Assembly (NCBI RefSeq): GCF_004522215.1
Contig: NZ_SDLR01000004.1
Coordinates: 248,001 to 312,000 of the forward strand
Length of the DNA: 64,000 nt
Direction: 5' to 3'
Source: Ammoniphilus sp. YIM 78166
GTDB taxonomy: Bacteria; Bacillota; Bacilli; Aneurinibacillales; RAOX-1
Positions 44,383 through 52,046 of the stretch are shown here, piece by piece (the stretch's first letter is position 1; each line of letters begins with the position of its first letter). A model generated the notes under the pieces. The model saw only the letters and a list, made by a program, of their open reading frames with translations, was not told the origin of the DNA and did no database searches. A program made the translations under genes and the position numbers.

Positions 44383-45102
44383 CTACTTACCTGCTACTTT
44401 TTCATCCTCATATTTAAGATAAGGTTTAAAAATCTCACTAAACTGAACTTCTTCATTTGCTTTCTCGGAATCTAAATGGTTGATAACAGAGCTAACATGA
44501 TCAAGGAAGACACGTACTGCTTCTTCTTCATCCCTTTCTCGGATAGCTTGCAGAATGCTTCTGTGTTCACTTGGACAAAGTGGACTTTCCTGGTCGGCAT
44601 TATCATGATAGACCAAGTAAATATTCGTCATATTGATCAGTTCTCGGCTATAGTTTACCATGAGCTCATTACCAGACAACATGACCAGCCCCAGATGAAA
44701 CTCTGTTGTCATCTGAATCGCCTTATGATAATCCCCTTGTTTATAAAATTGATCTTCCTGATTGGTTAACTCTTCCAGATCGCTTAATTGCTTTTCCGTT
44801 GCTGAACGACAAGCCATTTTAACTGCTTCTACCTCGATAATGCTCCTTAAATGAAACACTTCTTCGATTTCTTTTTGCGAAGGAAGATTAATGAACGCTC
44901 CTTTATTGGGGATGATTTGAATAATTTTTTCATATTGTAATCTCTTTAAGACGGAGCGAATAGGAGTTCGACTCACTGAAAATGCCTCAGCTAGCTGCTC
45001 TTCGCTCAATTGCATTTTGACAGGAATTTTTCTATTAAAGATGGCCGATTTAATCTCTTCATAAACATACTCTTCTAATGATTCTCTTCTGTTTAATTTC
45101 AT
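44383..45102 (-). CDS. GntR/FCD-family regulator of the amino acid operon
   Basis: This protein has 239 residues from ATG 45102 (GTGGAG upstream); GTG and TTG codons just upstream are alternatives. Winged helix: QLAEAFSVSRTPIRSVLKRLQYEKIIQIIPNKGAF. The FCD helical domain includes EFHLGLVML, SEHRSIL and FLDHVSS. It is the first gene of the saccharopine dehydrogenase-MMSDH-ABC-SDR cluster and probably represses it. It is not closely similar to the three paralogs at 18.7-25 kb. Confidence 0.87.
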   Translation of the reverse strand: MKLNRRESLEEYVYEEIKSAIFNRKIPVKMQLSEEQLAEAFSVSRTPIRSVLKRLQYEKIIQIIPNKGAFINLPSQKEIEEVFHLRSIIEVEAVKMACRSATEKQLSDLEELTNQEDQFYKQGDYHKAIQMTTEFHLGLVMLSGNELMVNYSRELINMTNIYLVYHDNADQESPLCPSEHRSILQAIRERDEEEAVRVFLDHVSSVINHLDSEKANEEVQFSEIFKPYLKYEDEKVAGK

Positions 45103-45342
45103 TTTCAACACTCCACTTAATTAGATAGAAGGAAATGCACTTGCTAAAGAAGTACAATTATTTAGGTTGTATCAAAATTTTTATTGTATTCATTTATTGT
45201 ATTCATCTGTTGTTTATATACTACCATGAGAATATCTTACATTCAATACTTTTTTTATTTTCTGTCTTCTTAGCGGTTTCATTAGAGATTGAGAATTTAA
45301 ATAATCTAATATAACGACCGTTAAATCAATAAATTATTTTAA

Positions 45343-45370
45343 ATTGTATATTTGTATTGTATACATATCT
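45343..45370. promoter_or_regulatory. Possible GntR operator region (TTGTATAC repeats)
   Basis: TTGTATATTTGTATTGTATACAT contains the near-palindrome TTGTATACAT and overlapping half-sites. TTGTATTCAT-like copies occur at about 45183-45210. It lies upstream of the regulator. The rest of 45103-45600 is AT-rich with no gene I can support. Confidence 0.35.
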
Positions 45371-45618
45371 AAGGTATTATTAGAATACAACCAAATTTTA
45401 ATAATTGGGCTTCTCTTGTTAAGTTTTCTTACAAAGTTTTTTTAATAAAGCACAAAGGTGTATTTGTACATTAGGTCTTATACTAACTTGATTTCACTTC
45501 AGGATTCTACTTCCAAGTATAGACATAACATCCTCTATTCCTTTCCTCAAGTATCTCCCGGTACGCATCTTAAAACTCAAAAAAACCTTGCACTAGGCAA
45601 GGGTAATCGCTGTGACTT

Positions 45619-46205
45619 GTAGAGTGGGGGACTGGTTTCCCAGTCCTCCCTTATCAAACCGTACGAGTGGTTTTCCCGCATACGGCTTTCCGATACTCTT
45701 CACCTTGTGAATTATAGCTACCACCATGTACCCTCATTCGCGCTGACTCGCTTCAGCCCCATACGTGCAAATTCTTCTGATACCTCTTAGGGTGCAGGTG
45801 ATTACGCTTTTACTTCTTGTTCCAGTACAATGCCAGTCTACCGACAATATACCAATCTATCTTCGCTAGAAATTTATTGGAGATTCCAGGATCCACACTG
45901 CCGTAGTAGTTCTTCCATCCTTGTATGATGGGATTGAGCTACTGTTACTTCCTTCATCTTGGTCCGCATCTTCTTCATTGCCTTTTTAGATAGATAGCTG
46001 CGTAAATCATACAATTTCCCCCAATTTAAATAGTTTCGATATACGGCGGTGATGAAATCCGAGAAAGTCAAAGCCTTCTTTATCTAGTCATAGATTGGCT
46101 AACTTGGACTTGTTCGTATTCATCGTCAATTCCAGTTTCTCATAGACTGCCTTGAGCACTTGGATGGCTTCAATAGCGTGGGTTTTCCTTTCTCATAAAA
46201 TGAGG
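45619..46205 (-). mobile_element. Decayed group II intron 1 (3' ribozyme end plus broken reverse transcriptase)
   Basis: Domain V is recognisable on the minus strand at about 45656-45690 (AGCCGTATGCGGGAAAACC and complement CGTACGGTTT). A domain VI-like hairpin and a CTCTAC end follow near 45619. Upstream, fragments of the maturase frame survive in different frames: AVYEKLELTMNTNKSKL, a stop, then DFLGFHHRRISKL, a stop, then a segment with KKAMKKMRTKMKE and RMEELLRQ. This is the typical RT order. Several stops and frameshifts show it is dead. Confidence 0.75.
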
Positions 46206-46206
46206 A

Positions 46207-46590
46207 GGTAAGTAGCCCGAGGGAATCGCACCCTCAGGCCCTCTCAGAACCGGACGTGAACCTCTCAGCTCATCCGGCTCCCATTATCCAGCCGCAGGCA
46301 GTATTCCTAACTGCAATGTGCAAAAAGTCCATGGAGGTTCTTGGCCAGTTGTCCATGCCACTTTATTGCCCGTGTCTTGTGCCTCTCCAGTTTCACGTAT
46401 TTCCTTCTAACCCACTGGACAAGGGCTTTATTCATATAACGAAAGACCGAGTATAGTTGGGACTTGTAAAAGTGTCCATAATAATTCAGCCATCCTCTTA
46501 TGGACGCATTGAACATCCGTGAAAGATCATGGATGGTGATGTCTGGTTTCAGATCCATACGCCAACCTCTAATCGTCTGTCTCATCGCCT
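46207..46590 (-). mobile_element. Decayed group II intron 2 (maturase C-terminus and 3' ribozyme end)
   Basis: The frame at 46307-46585 encodes the end of a group II maturase: DLSRMFNASIRGWLNYYGHFYKSQLYSVFRYMNKALVQWVRRKY and the ending LHGLFAHC. After it come domain V-like sequence (GAGCCGGATGAGCTGAGAGG and CACGTCCGGTTC), then GGGCCTGAGGGTGCGATTCCC and GGGCTACTTAC. The 5' part (most of the RT and ribozyme domains I-III) is missing. The sequence just beyond its 3' end is reverse-transcriptase sequence of intron 1, so it appears to have inserted into that element. Confidence 0.78.
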
Positions 46591-46910
46591 TGCATGCCTT
46601 GCTGCTTACTGCAGGCGTTCCTGTTAGTGCAAATAACTGAATCTTCTTTCATTTAGAAAACCTCCTAATGGCAAATAGAGTCTTTAATAATTTTGGCCAA
46701 TTATGTTACTTGTAAAAACAATATGCTCTATCTCAACCATCCTGCCCATTACATGAGCAAAAAGAAAACAGGAACCGAGTGGCATTGTGAAGCTCTCGAT
46801 CCCCGTTTAGCGTAATGATTGTCTCTATTTCCTTCCTATACTTCAGTGCAAAGTGAATAAGCCTCAGAGAATAGTAAGAAAATCAACATTGTGACTGAGG
46901 AAGTCGATTC

Positions 46911-47378
46911 TTAACGTTTAACTTGAGCGTCAGGAGCCTTGTCCGCTACAAGATTCAAGACGATGTTATGCTCAAGAAGCGCCTTTAGCCCGCTGAGTAC
47001 AATCGTGTATCCTCCCATTTCGTCAATGGCTCGATTTACGATATCATCTCCACTTCCTGTAAACCCTGAACTCGTAATCGTAACGAAGGTATCGTTATCT
47101 GATCGGGAAGTAAAAATCCACTCAACCTGAGTGTTGTCCGACCACTGGATTCGAATCCGTTTGTTTTGCTCAATTTCTTTTACATGAACGTCATCCCCAA
47201 CGCCGTACATCTCCCAATCCCACCGGACATGCCTTCCTGCTTCTAATCTTCCACTACTTTTAGTGAACCAAAATTTTGTTGTAATTGACGGATCGATAAA
47301 AGCCTCAAACACCTCGTCGACTGGTTTTCTAATAAGCATTTCTGTTGTAACAACTGGTATATGATTCAGGGTAGTCAT
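46911..47378 (-). CDS. SRPBCC (AHSA1-like) domain protein
   Basis: This 155-residue protein starts at ATG 47378 behind AAAGGAG. The START/AHSA1 fold is indicated by the N-terminal EMLIRKPVDEVFEAFIDPSITTKFWFTKSSGRLEAGRHVRWDWEMYG (shown in part) and the C-terminal amphipathic helix GGYTIVLSGLKALLEH. Members bind hydrophobic ligands or act in stress responses; the function here is unknown. A shared terminator cassette separates it from the next SRPBCC gene. Confidence 0.82.
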   Translation of the reverse strand: MTTLNHIPVVTTEMLIRKPVDEVFEAFIDPSITTKFWFTKSSGRLEAGRHVRWDWEMYGVGDDVHVKEIEQNKRIRIQWSDNTQVEWIFTSRSDNDTFVTITSSGFTGSGDDIVNRAIDEMGGYTIVLSGLKALLEHNIVLNLVADKAPDAQVKR

Positions 47379-47473
47379 CTTGATTACTCCTTTCGCTATC
47401 TTAAGTTCCTTTTAGTATAATATTATCTTATATTGGATGTCCAAACTACCAAAGAAGCATCACAGCCCAATCT

Positions 47474-47530
47474 CAGCAAAAATCAGGGGATGGATGCCGC
47501 GATCCCGTTCCCCTGCTATCGAATCCCTTA
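47474..47530 (-). terminator. Repeated terminator cassette, copy 1
   Basis: AGCAAAAATCAGGGGATGGA and then GTTCCCCTGCTATCGAATCCC form a hairpin with a T-run on the minus strand, 35 bp after the next SRPBCC stop. Conserved sequence extends beyond the stem and recurs at 48833-48888 and 49824-49880. Confidence 0.75.
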
Positions 47531-47565
47531 GCTTAAGAAAAGGTATAGCTTTTATAAAAATATTC

Positions 47566-48003
47566 TTATATATTTTCCGCTAATTCTTTAATAACTTTTT
47601 TAGCTTTAGATGCAAATTCAACTGAGGCATCATAGTACATTTGACCATTTTTGATAAGAGAGAAATCACCAATTTCAACTTTTAATAATGTACTACCGTT
47701 GCGGTCTTCTAACTGAAACAGATATGCTACATCACCTTCATTCGGTTTTACTTCCCAACTTGATACATATAAGGAAATTTTTAATTCCTTCATTTCTTCA
47801 GCTTTTATGATTGTTGTAACAGTCTGTCCACCGTTAGGATTTTCCCAAACTACTTTACTTCCCTTAGTCATATCTTCACTAGGATAATTTTCTGGAAGTT
47901 CATCCCATTGCGCTACATATTTTGGTTTAATGAGAACCTCCCATATTCTTGAAGGAGTTGCTTCAATGAGTACCTCATCTTTTACAATCAGTTTGTTGGT
48001 CAT
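47566..48003 (-). CDS. SRPBCC domain protein
   Basis: This 145-residue protein starts at ATG 48003 behind AGGAGG. It begins VKDEVLIEATPSRIWEVLIKPKYVAQWDELPENY and ends in the long helix YDASVEFASKAKKVIKELAE, the polyketide-cyclase/AHSA1-like layout. It probably binds a small hydrophobic ligand. Its role is unknown. It is a single-gene unit with the repeated terminator downstream. Confidence 0.82.
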   Translation of the reverse strand: MTNKLIVKDEVLIEATPSRIWEVLIKPKYVAQWDELPENYPSEDMTKGSKVVWENPNGGQTVTTIIKAEEMKELKISLYVSSWEVKPNEGDVAYLFQLEDRNGSTLLKVEIGDFSLIKNGQMYYDASVEFASKAKKVIKELAENI

Positions 48004-48224
48004 TATATCTACCTCCTAATTAAATATGTACTAAATTTATAATAGCAAATATCCTCTTTTTGAGCTAAACTCCCAATAGCGGAATAACAAACAAGGACCG
48101 CCGAAGCAGCCCTCTGGAAGTAACGAATCCCGTTACATAAATAAAGATTATTTAGCTTTTCCTTTAATACGAAATAACTTCTTCACATTCAATTCATTTG
48201 AAGATCTATACTGTGAGATATTGT

Positions 48225-48695
48225 TCATTCTGTTCTCAAATATCTTAAATGCCAAGGTAAAAAAATCCCAAATATAAATAAATAAACAGGAATAGACCAC
48301 CAAGTGTGCCACCATTTCAGTCGCATAAAACCTGCTTGGACTGCACCCCATTCGTAAAAGAAAGATACAATAGAAAAAATAATGGCATATATCCATTTTT
48401 TATCTGGTTTGAAATAATTTAGAAAAATAATAGCCATTATTGGCGAGATAATTACCATAACAAATATATCTGCAACACCGTATCCACCTTTTTTCCCAAG
48501 GTCAAATGCATCAAACCATACCCCGACAATCGTATGAGAGACAAACGCTAACGTAGAGACTACTCCAAATGTTAAGTATATTTCTCTCCACCTTAATTTT
48601 TTAGGCATAAATAGCATATAACCAAGAGTTAAAACAGCACCGGCAAATATATACCAAAATCCTTTAACATCTAAATTCAAATTGTCCCATTGCAT
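48225..48695 (-). CDS. CBO0543-like membrane protein (paralog 1 of 3)
   Basis: This 156-residue protein starts at ATG 48695 with GGGAGGG. About five hydrophobic segments are seen. It shares RWREIYLTFGVVSTLAF, IIFLNYF.PDKKWIYAIIFSI and a WWSIPVYLFIFGIFLPWHLR ending with the neighbouring gene at 48970-49548. This is the pattern of the CBO0543 family found in spore-forming Bacillota. The function is unknown. The copy ends earlier than its neighbour, in LRYLRTE. Confidence 0.75.
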   Translation of the reverse strand: MQWDNLNLDVKGFWYIFAGAVLTLGYMLFMPKKLRWREIYLTFGVVSTLAFVSHTIVGVWFDAFDLGKKGGYGVADIFVMVIISPIMAIIFLNYFKPDKKWIYAIIFSIVSFFYEWGAVQAGFMRLKWWHTWWSIPVYLFIFGIFLPWHLRYLRTE

Positions 48696-48832
48696 TGTAA
48701 CCCTCCCTTTCCCTCCTTACATCACAACCATTATTTTCAGATTGTTATGTATTTCTTTCATTATGTATATTGAGGATAATTTAACCATTTTTATTCATTT
48801 GAACATTGTTCTGCATAACTGCCCTTTAACGA

Positions 48833-48888
48833 AGCAAAAAGCAGGGGATGGATACCGTGATCGGTTCCCCCGCTATCGAATCCGGTTA
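48833..48888 (-). terminator. Repeated terminator cassette, copy 2
   Basis: AGCAAAAAGCAGGGGATGG and GGTTCCCCCGCTATCGAATCC form a hairpin with a T-run on the minus strand. It lies downstream of the gene at 48970-49548. Confidence 0.72.
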
Positions 48889-48969
48889 ATTCAATAACAT
48901 CCGTATAGCCCAAACCTTCGATACTATTACCGAAGTCACGAATCCTTACCAAACTTCTCTTTTTCGGTT

Positions 48970-49548
48970 TTATCTCGCCCTTTTTTTCTTAGATAAGAAG
49001 TTTAGAAAAAATATGATGTGATTGGGTTTACGTGTGATTTCTTCGGTGTCAATTTGCTTTTCTGCACGGATTAATCTCAAGTGCCAAGGAAGAAAAATAA
49101 AATACATAAAGCTATAAAAGGGTATCGAGTACCAAGTGCGCCATCCCTTTTGTGTAAGAAAACCAACTTTGACTAAAAGGTACTCTATAATCAGAGAACA
49201 AAATGTAAATATCAATCCAATAATCCATCTTTTCTTATCGGTGTAGTAATTCAAGTACAATACAGCTATACAAGAGGGGGCAATTGAAAACATGATGAGA
49301 TCTGGAAAGCTCCCTATCGCGGGTTTACCAGCATCCAGTAAATCTAACTGAAAAAAAAGAACAATATTTGCCATCCATGCGAGAAATCCGACTACCCCAA
49401 ATGTTACATACCATTCCTTCCATGAAATTCGCTTTTTTAAAAAAATAGCAAGAGGTAGCAAAATAGCCCCTGCAAGATAAACAAGCCACGCTCCTTGTTC
49501 GTTAAATCCTAACCGTTTAATCACTTCGCTCCAATAATGTTGATTCAT
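48970..49548 (-). CDS. CBO0543-like membrane protein (paralog 2 of 3)
   Basis: This 192-residue protein has five hydrophobic segments and the same core as paralog 1: ISWKEWYVTFGVVGFLAW, VLYLNYYTDKKRWIIGLIF and YSIPFYSFMYFIFLPWHLRLIRAEK. A basic C-terminal tail (LSKKKRAR) is extra. Its ATG overlaps the stop of a small upstream ORF by 4 bases (ATGA), suggesting translational coupling. Function unknown. Confidence 0.78.
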   Translation of the reverse strand: MNQHYWSEVIKRLGFNEQGAWLVYLAGAILLPLAIFLKKRISWKEWYVTFGVVGFLAWMANIVLFFQLDLLDAGKPAIGSFPDLIMFSIAPSCIAVLYLNYYTDKKRWIIGLIFTFCSLIIEYLLVKVGFLTQKGWRTWYSIPFYSFMYFIFLPWHLRLIRAEKQIDTEEITRKPNHIIFFLNFLSKKKRAR

Positions 49549-49703
49549 GTAGAATAAGCACCCTTTGTTACTCTTCCATACTTTTCACGAATTAAGGTTT
49601 CCATGATTTCTTTTGTTGACCGCCCAGTAATGTATTTAATCTCATGAGCCATTTTTTTCACTTCGGGGTCAGCATCAATAACCATTCGAGAATGAACTTT
49701 CAA
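49545..49703 (-). CDS. Small ribbon-helix-helix-like protein, coupled to the CBO0543-like gene
   Basis: This 52-residue frame runs from TTG 49703 (GGAGG at 9-nt spacing) to a TGA that overlaps the next ATG. The sequence MKVHSRMVIDADPEVKKMAH continues EIKYITGRSTKEIMETLIREKYGR. It resembles a short beta strand followed by two helices, as in RHH-type DNA-binding or antitoxin proteins, but I cannot match a family firmly. The good ribosome binding site and coupled stop/start support translation. Confidence 0.55.
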   Translation of the reverse strand: MKVHSRMVIDADPEVKKMAHEIKYITGRSTKEIMETLIREKYGRVTKGAYST

Positions 49704-49823
49704 ATCGAACAATCCTCCGAGTGTATAATGTTTGTTATGTTTGTTATGTTCTAATTATGGAAATTTAATTCAGATCAAATCTCGCTTCGATTGGGTTGTT
49801 ATTGTGCTATCCTCCCGTTACCG

Positions 49824-49880
49824 CAGCAAAAAAGCAGGGGAGGGAAGCCGATCCTGTTCCCCTGCTATCGAATCCCGTTA
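49824..49880 (-). terminator. Repeated terminator cassette, copy 3
   Basis: CAGCAAAAAAGCAGGGGAGGG and TGTTCCCCTGCTATCGAATC form a GCAGGGGA/TCCCCTGC stem with a TTTTTT tail on the minus strand. It lies 20 bp after the stop of the gene at 49899. Confidence 0.8.
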
Positions 49881-49898
49881 CTCCAATAAAAATTCAAA

Positions 49899-50462
49899 TC
49901 AAATTTTAACCCAACTATTTCTTTTACTAATAAAATCTGCAATTAAATAAATAACGATATATATCGGAAATGAATAAATATGTTTCCAAGTTATGGGGTG
50001 GTACAAGCCAATCCATATAAATAAAGGTTCTGCAATAAAAGATAATATGACTGATAATATGACTCCTTTTATTATGGGATTAACGTTAGGTTTAATTTGG
50101 ATGAAAAACATATACATGACTGGAAGTAAAGTGAAATCCCAGGGAAAATAATTTGGTATCAATGAGGTAACATCATACATGTAATACCAAAAGCCAAAAG
50201 CGATTCCAAGAAAATCTAACCATGAGGAAATAAGAATAACTAAAAATCCAGCACTCAGCAACCTAATGGTACTATCCTTTTTTCTAAATTTAACCCAAAA
50301 AAGCCATGGAATAATGGTTAGTACTACACTTAGCCACCACTGCCATGTGAATAGAATACTCTCTTTCCAAATATAAAACATTTTACTATTAGCTTCAGTG
50401 ATAATATTATAAGTATTCTCAATCTGTTCTTGGAGAGAGCTATTATTTTCCAAAATATACAC
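49899..50462 (-). CDS. CBO0543-like membrane protein (paralog 3 of 3)
   Basis: The protein has about 187 residues. GTG 50462 sits almost against AAGGAA, and a TTG four codons later has better spacing, so the start is uncertain. Five or more hydrophobic segments are seen. WWLSVVLTIIPWLFWVKFRKKD and YYMYDVTSLIPNYFPWDFTLLPVMYMFFIQIKP are typical of the CBO0543 family. It is more distant from the other two copies. Function unknown. Confidence 0.72.
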   Translation of the reverse strand: MYILENNSSLQEQIENTYNIITEANSKMFYIWKESILFTWQWWLSVVLTIIPWLFWVKFRKKDSTIRLLSAGFLVILISSWLDFLGIAFGFWYYMYDVTSLIPNYFPWDFTLLPVMYMFFIQIKPNVNPIIKGVILSVILSFIAEPLFIWIGLYHPITWKHIYSFPIYIVIYLIADFISKRNSWVKI

Positions 50463-50632
50463 TTCCTTTTTAATTGTGTTCTTTCCACAAATGATACTAT
50501 TCCATTAAAGTTTAATAAGAGGCGTATGACATTCACTCTAACATCCTTATAATGGATTAATTTACCCAACTTATTATTGGATTACTGCCTGTTAGTTAAG
50601 TAACTACTAGTTAATGCATGGTAAAAAAACAA

Positions 50633-50660
50633 AAAAGAGCCTGTAAAATCTGGCCCTTTT
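50633..50660 (-). terminator. Terminator downstream of tRNA-Arg
   Basis: AAAAGAGCC/GGCCCTTTT (one wobble) with a 10-nt loop is followed on the minus strand by a T-rich tail. It lies about 110 bp after tRNA-Arg and 26 bp after the tRNA remnant. Confidence 0.75.
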
Positions 50661-50686
50661 GACTAAAATATTCAACTCGTTATGTA

Positions 50687-50724
50687 TGGTGGAGCATAGC
50701 GGGATCGAACCGCTGACCTCTACA
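50687..50724 (-). pseudogene. tRNA-Ala remnant (3' half)
   Basis: These 38 bp are identical to the 3' half of tRNA-Ala(GGC) at 13433-13470. Upstream of this the sequence no longer forms an anticodon stem or acceptor. It lies between tRNA-Arg and the terminator, so it may once have been the second gene of a two-tRNA unit. Confidence 0.75.
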
Positions 50725-50770
50725 TGTAACAGACCATTACAGCTAAACCCTTGATACTACTGGATTTGTA

Positions 50771-50847
50771 TGGCGGCCCCGAGAGGACTCGAACCTCCGA
50801 CTCACAGTTTAGGAAACTGCAGCTCTATCCTGCTGAGCTACGGGGCC
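50771..50847 (-). tRNA. tRNA-Arg (anticodon CCT)
   Basis: This is a 77-nt cloverleaf with encoded CCA. The anticodon stem GCAGT/ACTGT (one wobble) encloses the loop TTCCTAA. The acceptor GGCCCCG pairs with CGGGGCC. A 3'-half copy lies at 37605-37645. Confidence 0.95.
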
Positions 50848-50873
50848 AACAAATAACTTACATAATTTAGGTT

Positions 50874-50903
50874 ATCATATATGACCGCTGTATTCAAGTT
50901 CAA
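50874..50903 (-). promoter_or_regulatory. Promoter candidate for tRNA-Arg
   Basis: On the minus strand TTGAAC (50898-50903) and TATGAT (50874-50879) are 18 bp apart, 27 bp upstream of the tRNA. Confidence 0.5.
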
Positions 50904-50911
50904 TAATAGTA

Positions 50912-50940
50912 AAGGAATAGGGAACTTCACCCTATTCCTT
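50912..50940 (-). terminator. Terminator of the small 64-residue ORF
   Basis: AAGGAATAGGG/CCCTATTCCTT with a 7-nt loop lies just after the stop codon of the small gene at 50951. Confidence 0.8.
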
Positions 50941-50950
50941 CCTTCTTTAT

Positions 50951-51145
50951 TTAGTCACCAATATCCGCTCTGTCCATCCAGATCACATGCGATACATGGC
51001 CATAATCAACCTCTTTATTATCCACGTTACAAATGCAGTGATCCCAGCCGCATTGCTTCTTGATCTGTTCCACTACGGATTTATCGATGTTCCGCAGAAT
51101 TACGGTCTGTTGATTTTCCTTATAAAGTACAGCTGTTCCAGTCAT
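50951..51145 (-). CDS. Small hypothetical protein
   Basis: This 64-residue protein starts at ATG 51145 with GGAGG at 9-nt spacing. It is soluble, with ILRNIDKSVVEQIKKQCGWDH followed by CICNVDNKEVDYGHV; two closely spaced cysteines and several histidines could bind metal. I do not recognise the family. It follows a GntR gene by 32 bp and has its own terminator, so it is probably cotranscribed with that regulator. Confidence 0.68.
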   Translation of the reverse strand: MTGTAVLYKENQQTVILRNIDKSVVEQIKKQCGWDHCICNVDNKEVDYGHVSHVIWMDRADIGD

Positions 51146-51177
51146 TTTTACATACCTCCAGTTTAATATTAAGAGAT

Positions 51178-51852
51178 CTAATCCATAACTTCGCTTTTGT
51201 TCTTAAGATCTAGGCTTGAAAGGACAGCTTTATAGTTATTTTCAATATGATTAAGTACCGCTTTTTTGGTTGCTTCTATATCCCGTGTCTTCAACGCCTC
51301 AATAATCTCTAAGTGTTCTTGAAGCGCTCTATCTTTTCTATTCGGGGTGTTTAAGCCACTTAACCCAAACCAACGGATCTTATCACTAATGTTCTGTAAG
51401 GTTCTTACTAGTTCACGATTTCCACTGAGTTCAGCGAGATAAATGTGGAATTGTCTATCCGTGGATAAAAAATCTCGAGCATCTAATTGTTCACATTGCC
51501 TGCCGTAAAGCTGTTCGATTCTTTCAATATCGGTATCTGTTATGACAGGAACTAAAAGTTCTATAACTAAGACTTCTAAAGCCCGACGAAGCTGTACGAC
51601 TTCCTCTACATCCTGCTTGGAAATCTCGCAAACAAAGGTTCCTTTGCGAGGAATCGAAGTCACCCACCCATTCAACTCGAGCAATGGAATCGATTCTCGA
51701 ATCGGTGTCCGGCTGATGCCAAGGCTCTCACTTAAATTTCGTTCGTATAAGGCTTCGCCTGGCAAAAAGGTATGGGTGATGATGGCATTTTTAATGGCTT
51801 CATAGGCTTGCTTTTTTAAGGAAACAGGAACTTCGACTTTGTCCAAGCTCAT
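51178..51852 (-). CDS. GntR/FCD-family regulator of the DctPQM locus
   Basis: This protein has 224 residues from ATG 51852 (AAGGAGAGATGCG upstream). Winged helix: NLSESLGISRTPIRESIPLLELNGWVTSIPRKGTFV. The FCD domain has TDRQFHIYL, QEHLEII and VLNHIENN. It lies downstream of the DctPQM-two-component cluster on the same strand and may control it in response to the transported acid. The target is inferred from location only. Confidence 0.85.
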   Translation of the reverse strand: MSLDKVEVPVSLKKQAYEAIKNAIITHTFLPGEALYERNLSESLGISRTPIRESIPLLELNGWVTSIPRKGTFVCEISKQDVEEVVQLRRALEVLVIELLVPVITDTDIERIEQLYGRQCEQLDARDFLSTDRQFHIYLAELSGNRELVRTLQNISDKIRWFGLSGLNTPNRKDRALQEHLEIIEALKTRDIEATKKAVLNHIENNYKAVLSSLDLKNKSEVMD

Positions 51853-52046
51853 CGCATCTCTCCTTATACTAGTATGTATTGGCATGTGGCACCTGGCATG
51901 CCAGTTAAACCTTAAACATTCTCAAAAAGATTATAAGATAATTACCAATAATTTTCAATCTATTTTTACATTCTTTTTTAAGCTCTTTCGAATCATGTAC
52001 AAAAGGCCTACCACTCCAAGAGCAGCAAGCCATTTTCTCTATCCCC

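Noticed and set aside
45874..46071. Independent 65-codon gene
   Set aside because: It is a fragment of the decayed intron 1 reverse transcriptase, flanked by matching fragments in other frames.
48148..48396. 82-codon minus-strand frame
   Set aside because: It overlaps the CBO0543-like gene in another frame and lacks a ribosome binding site.
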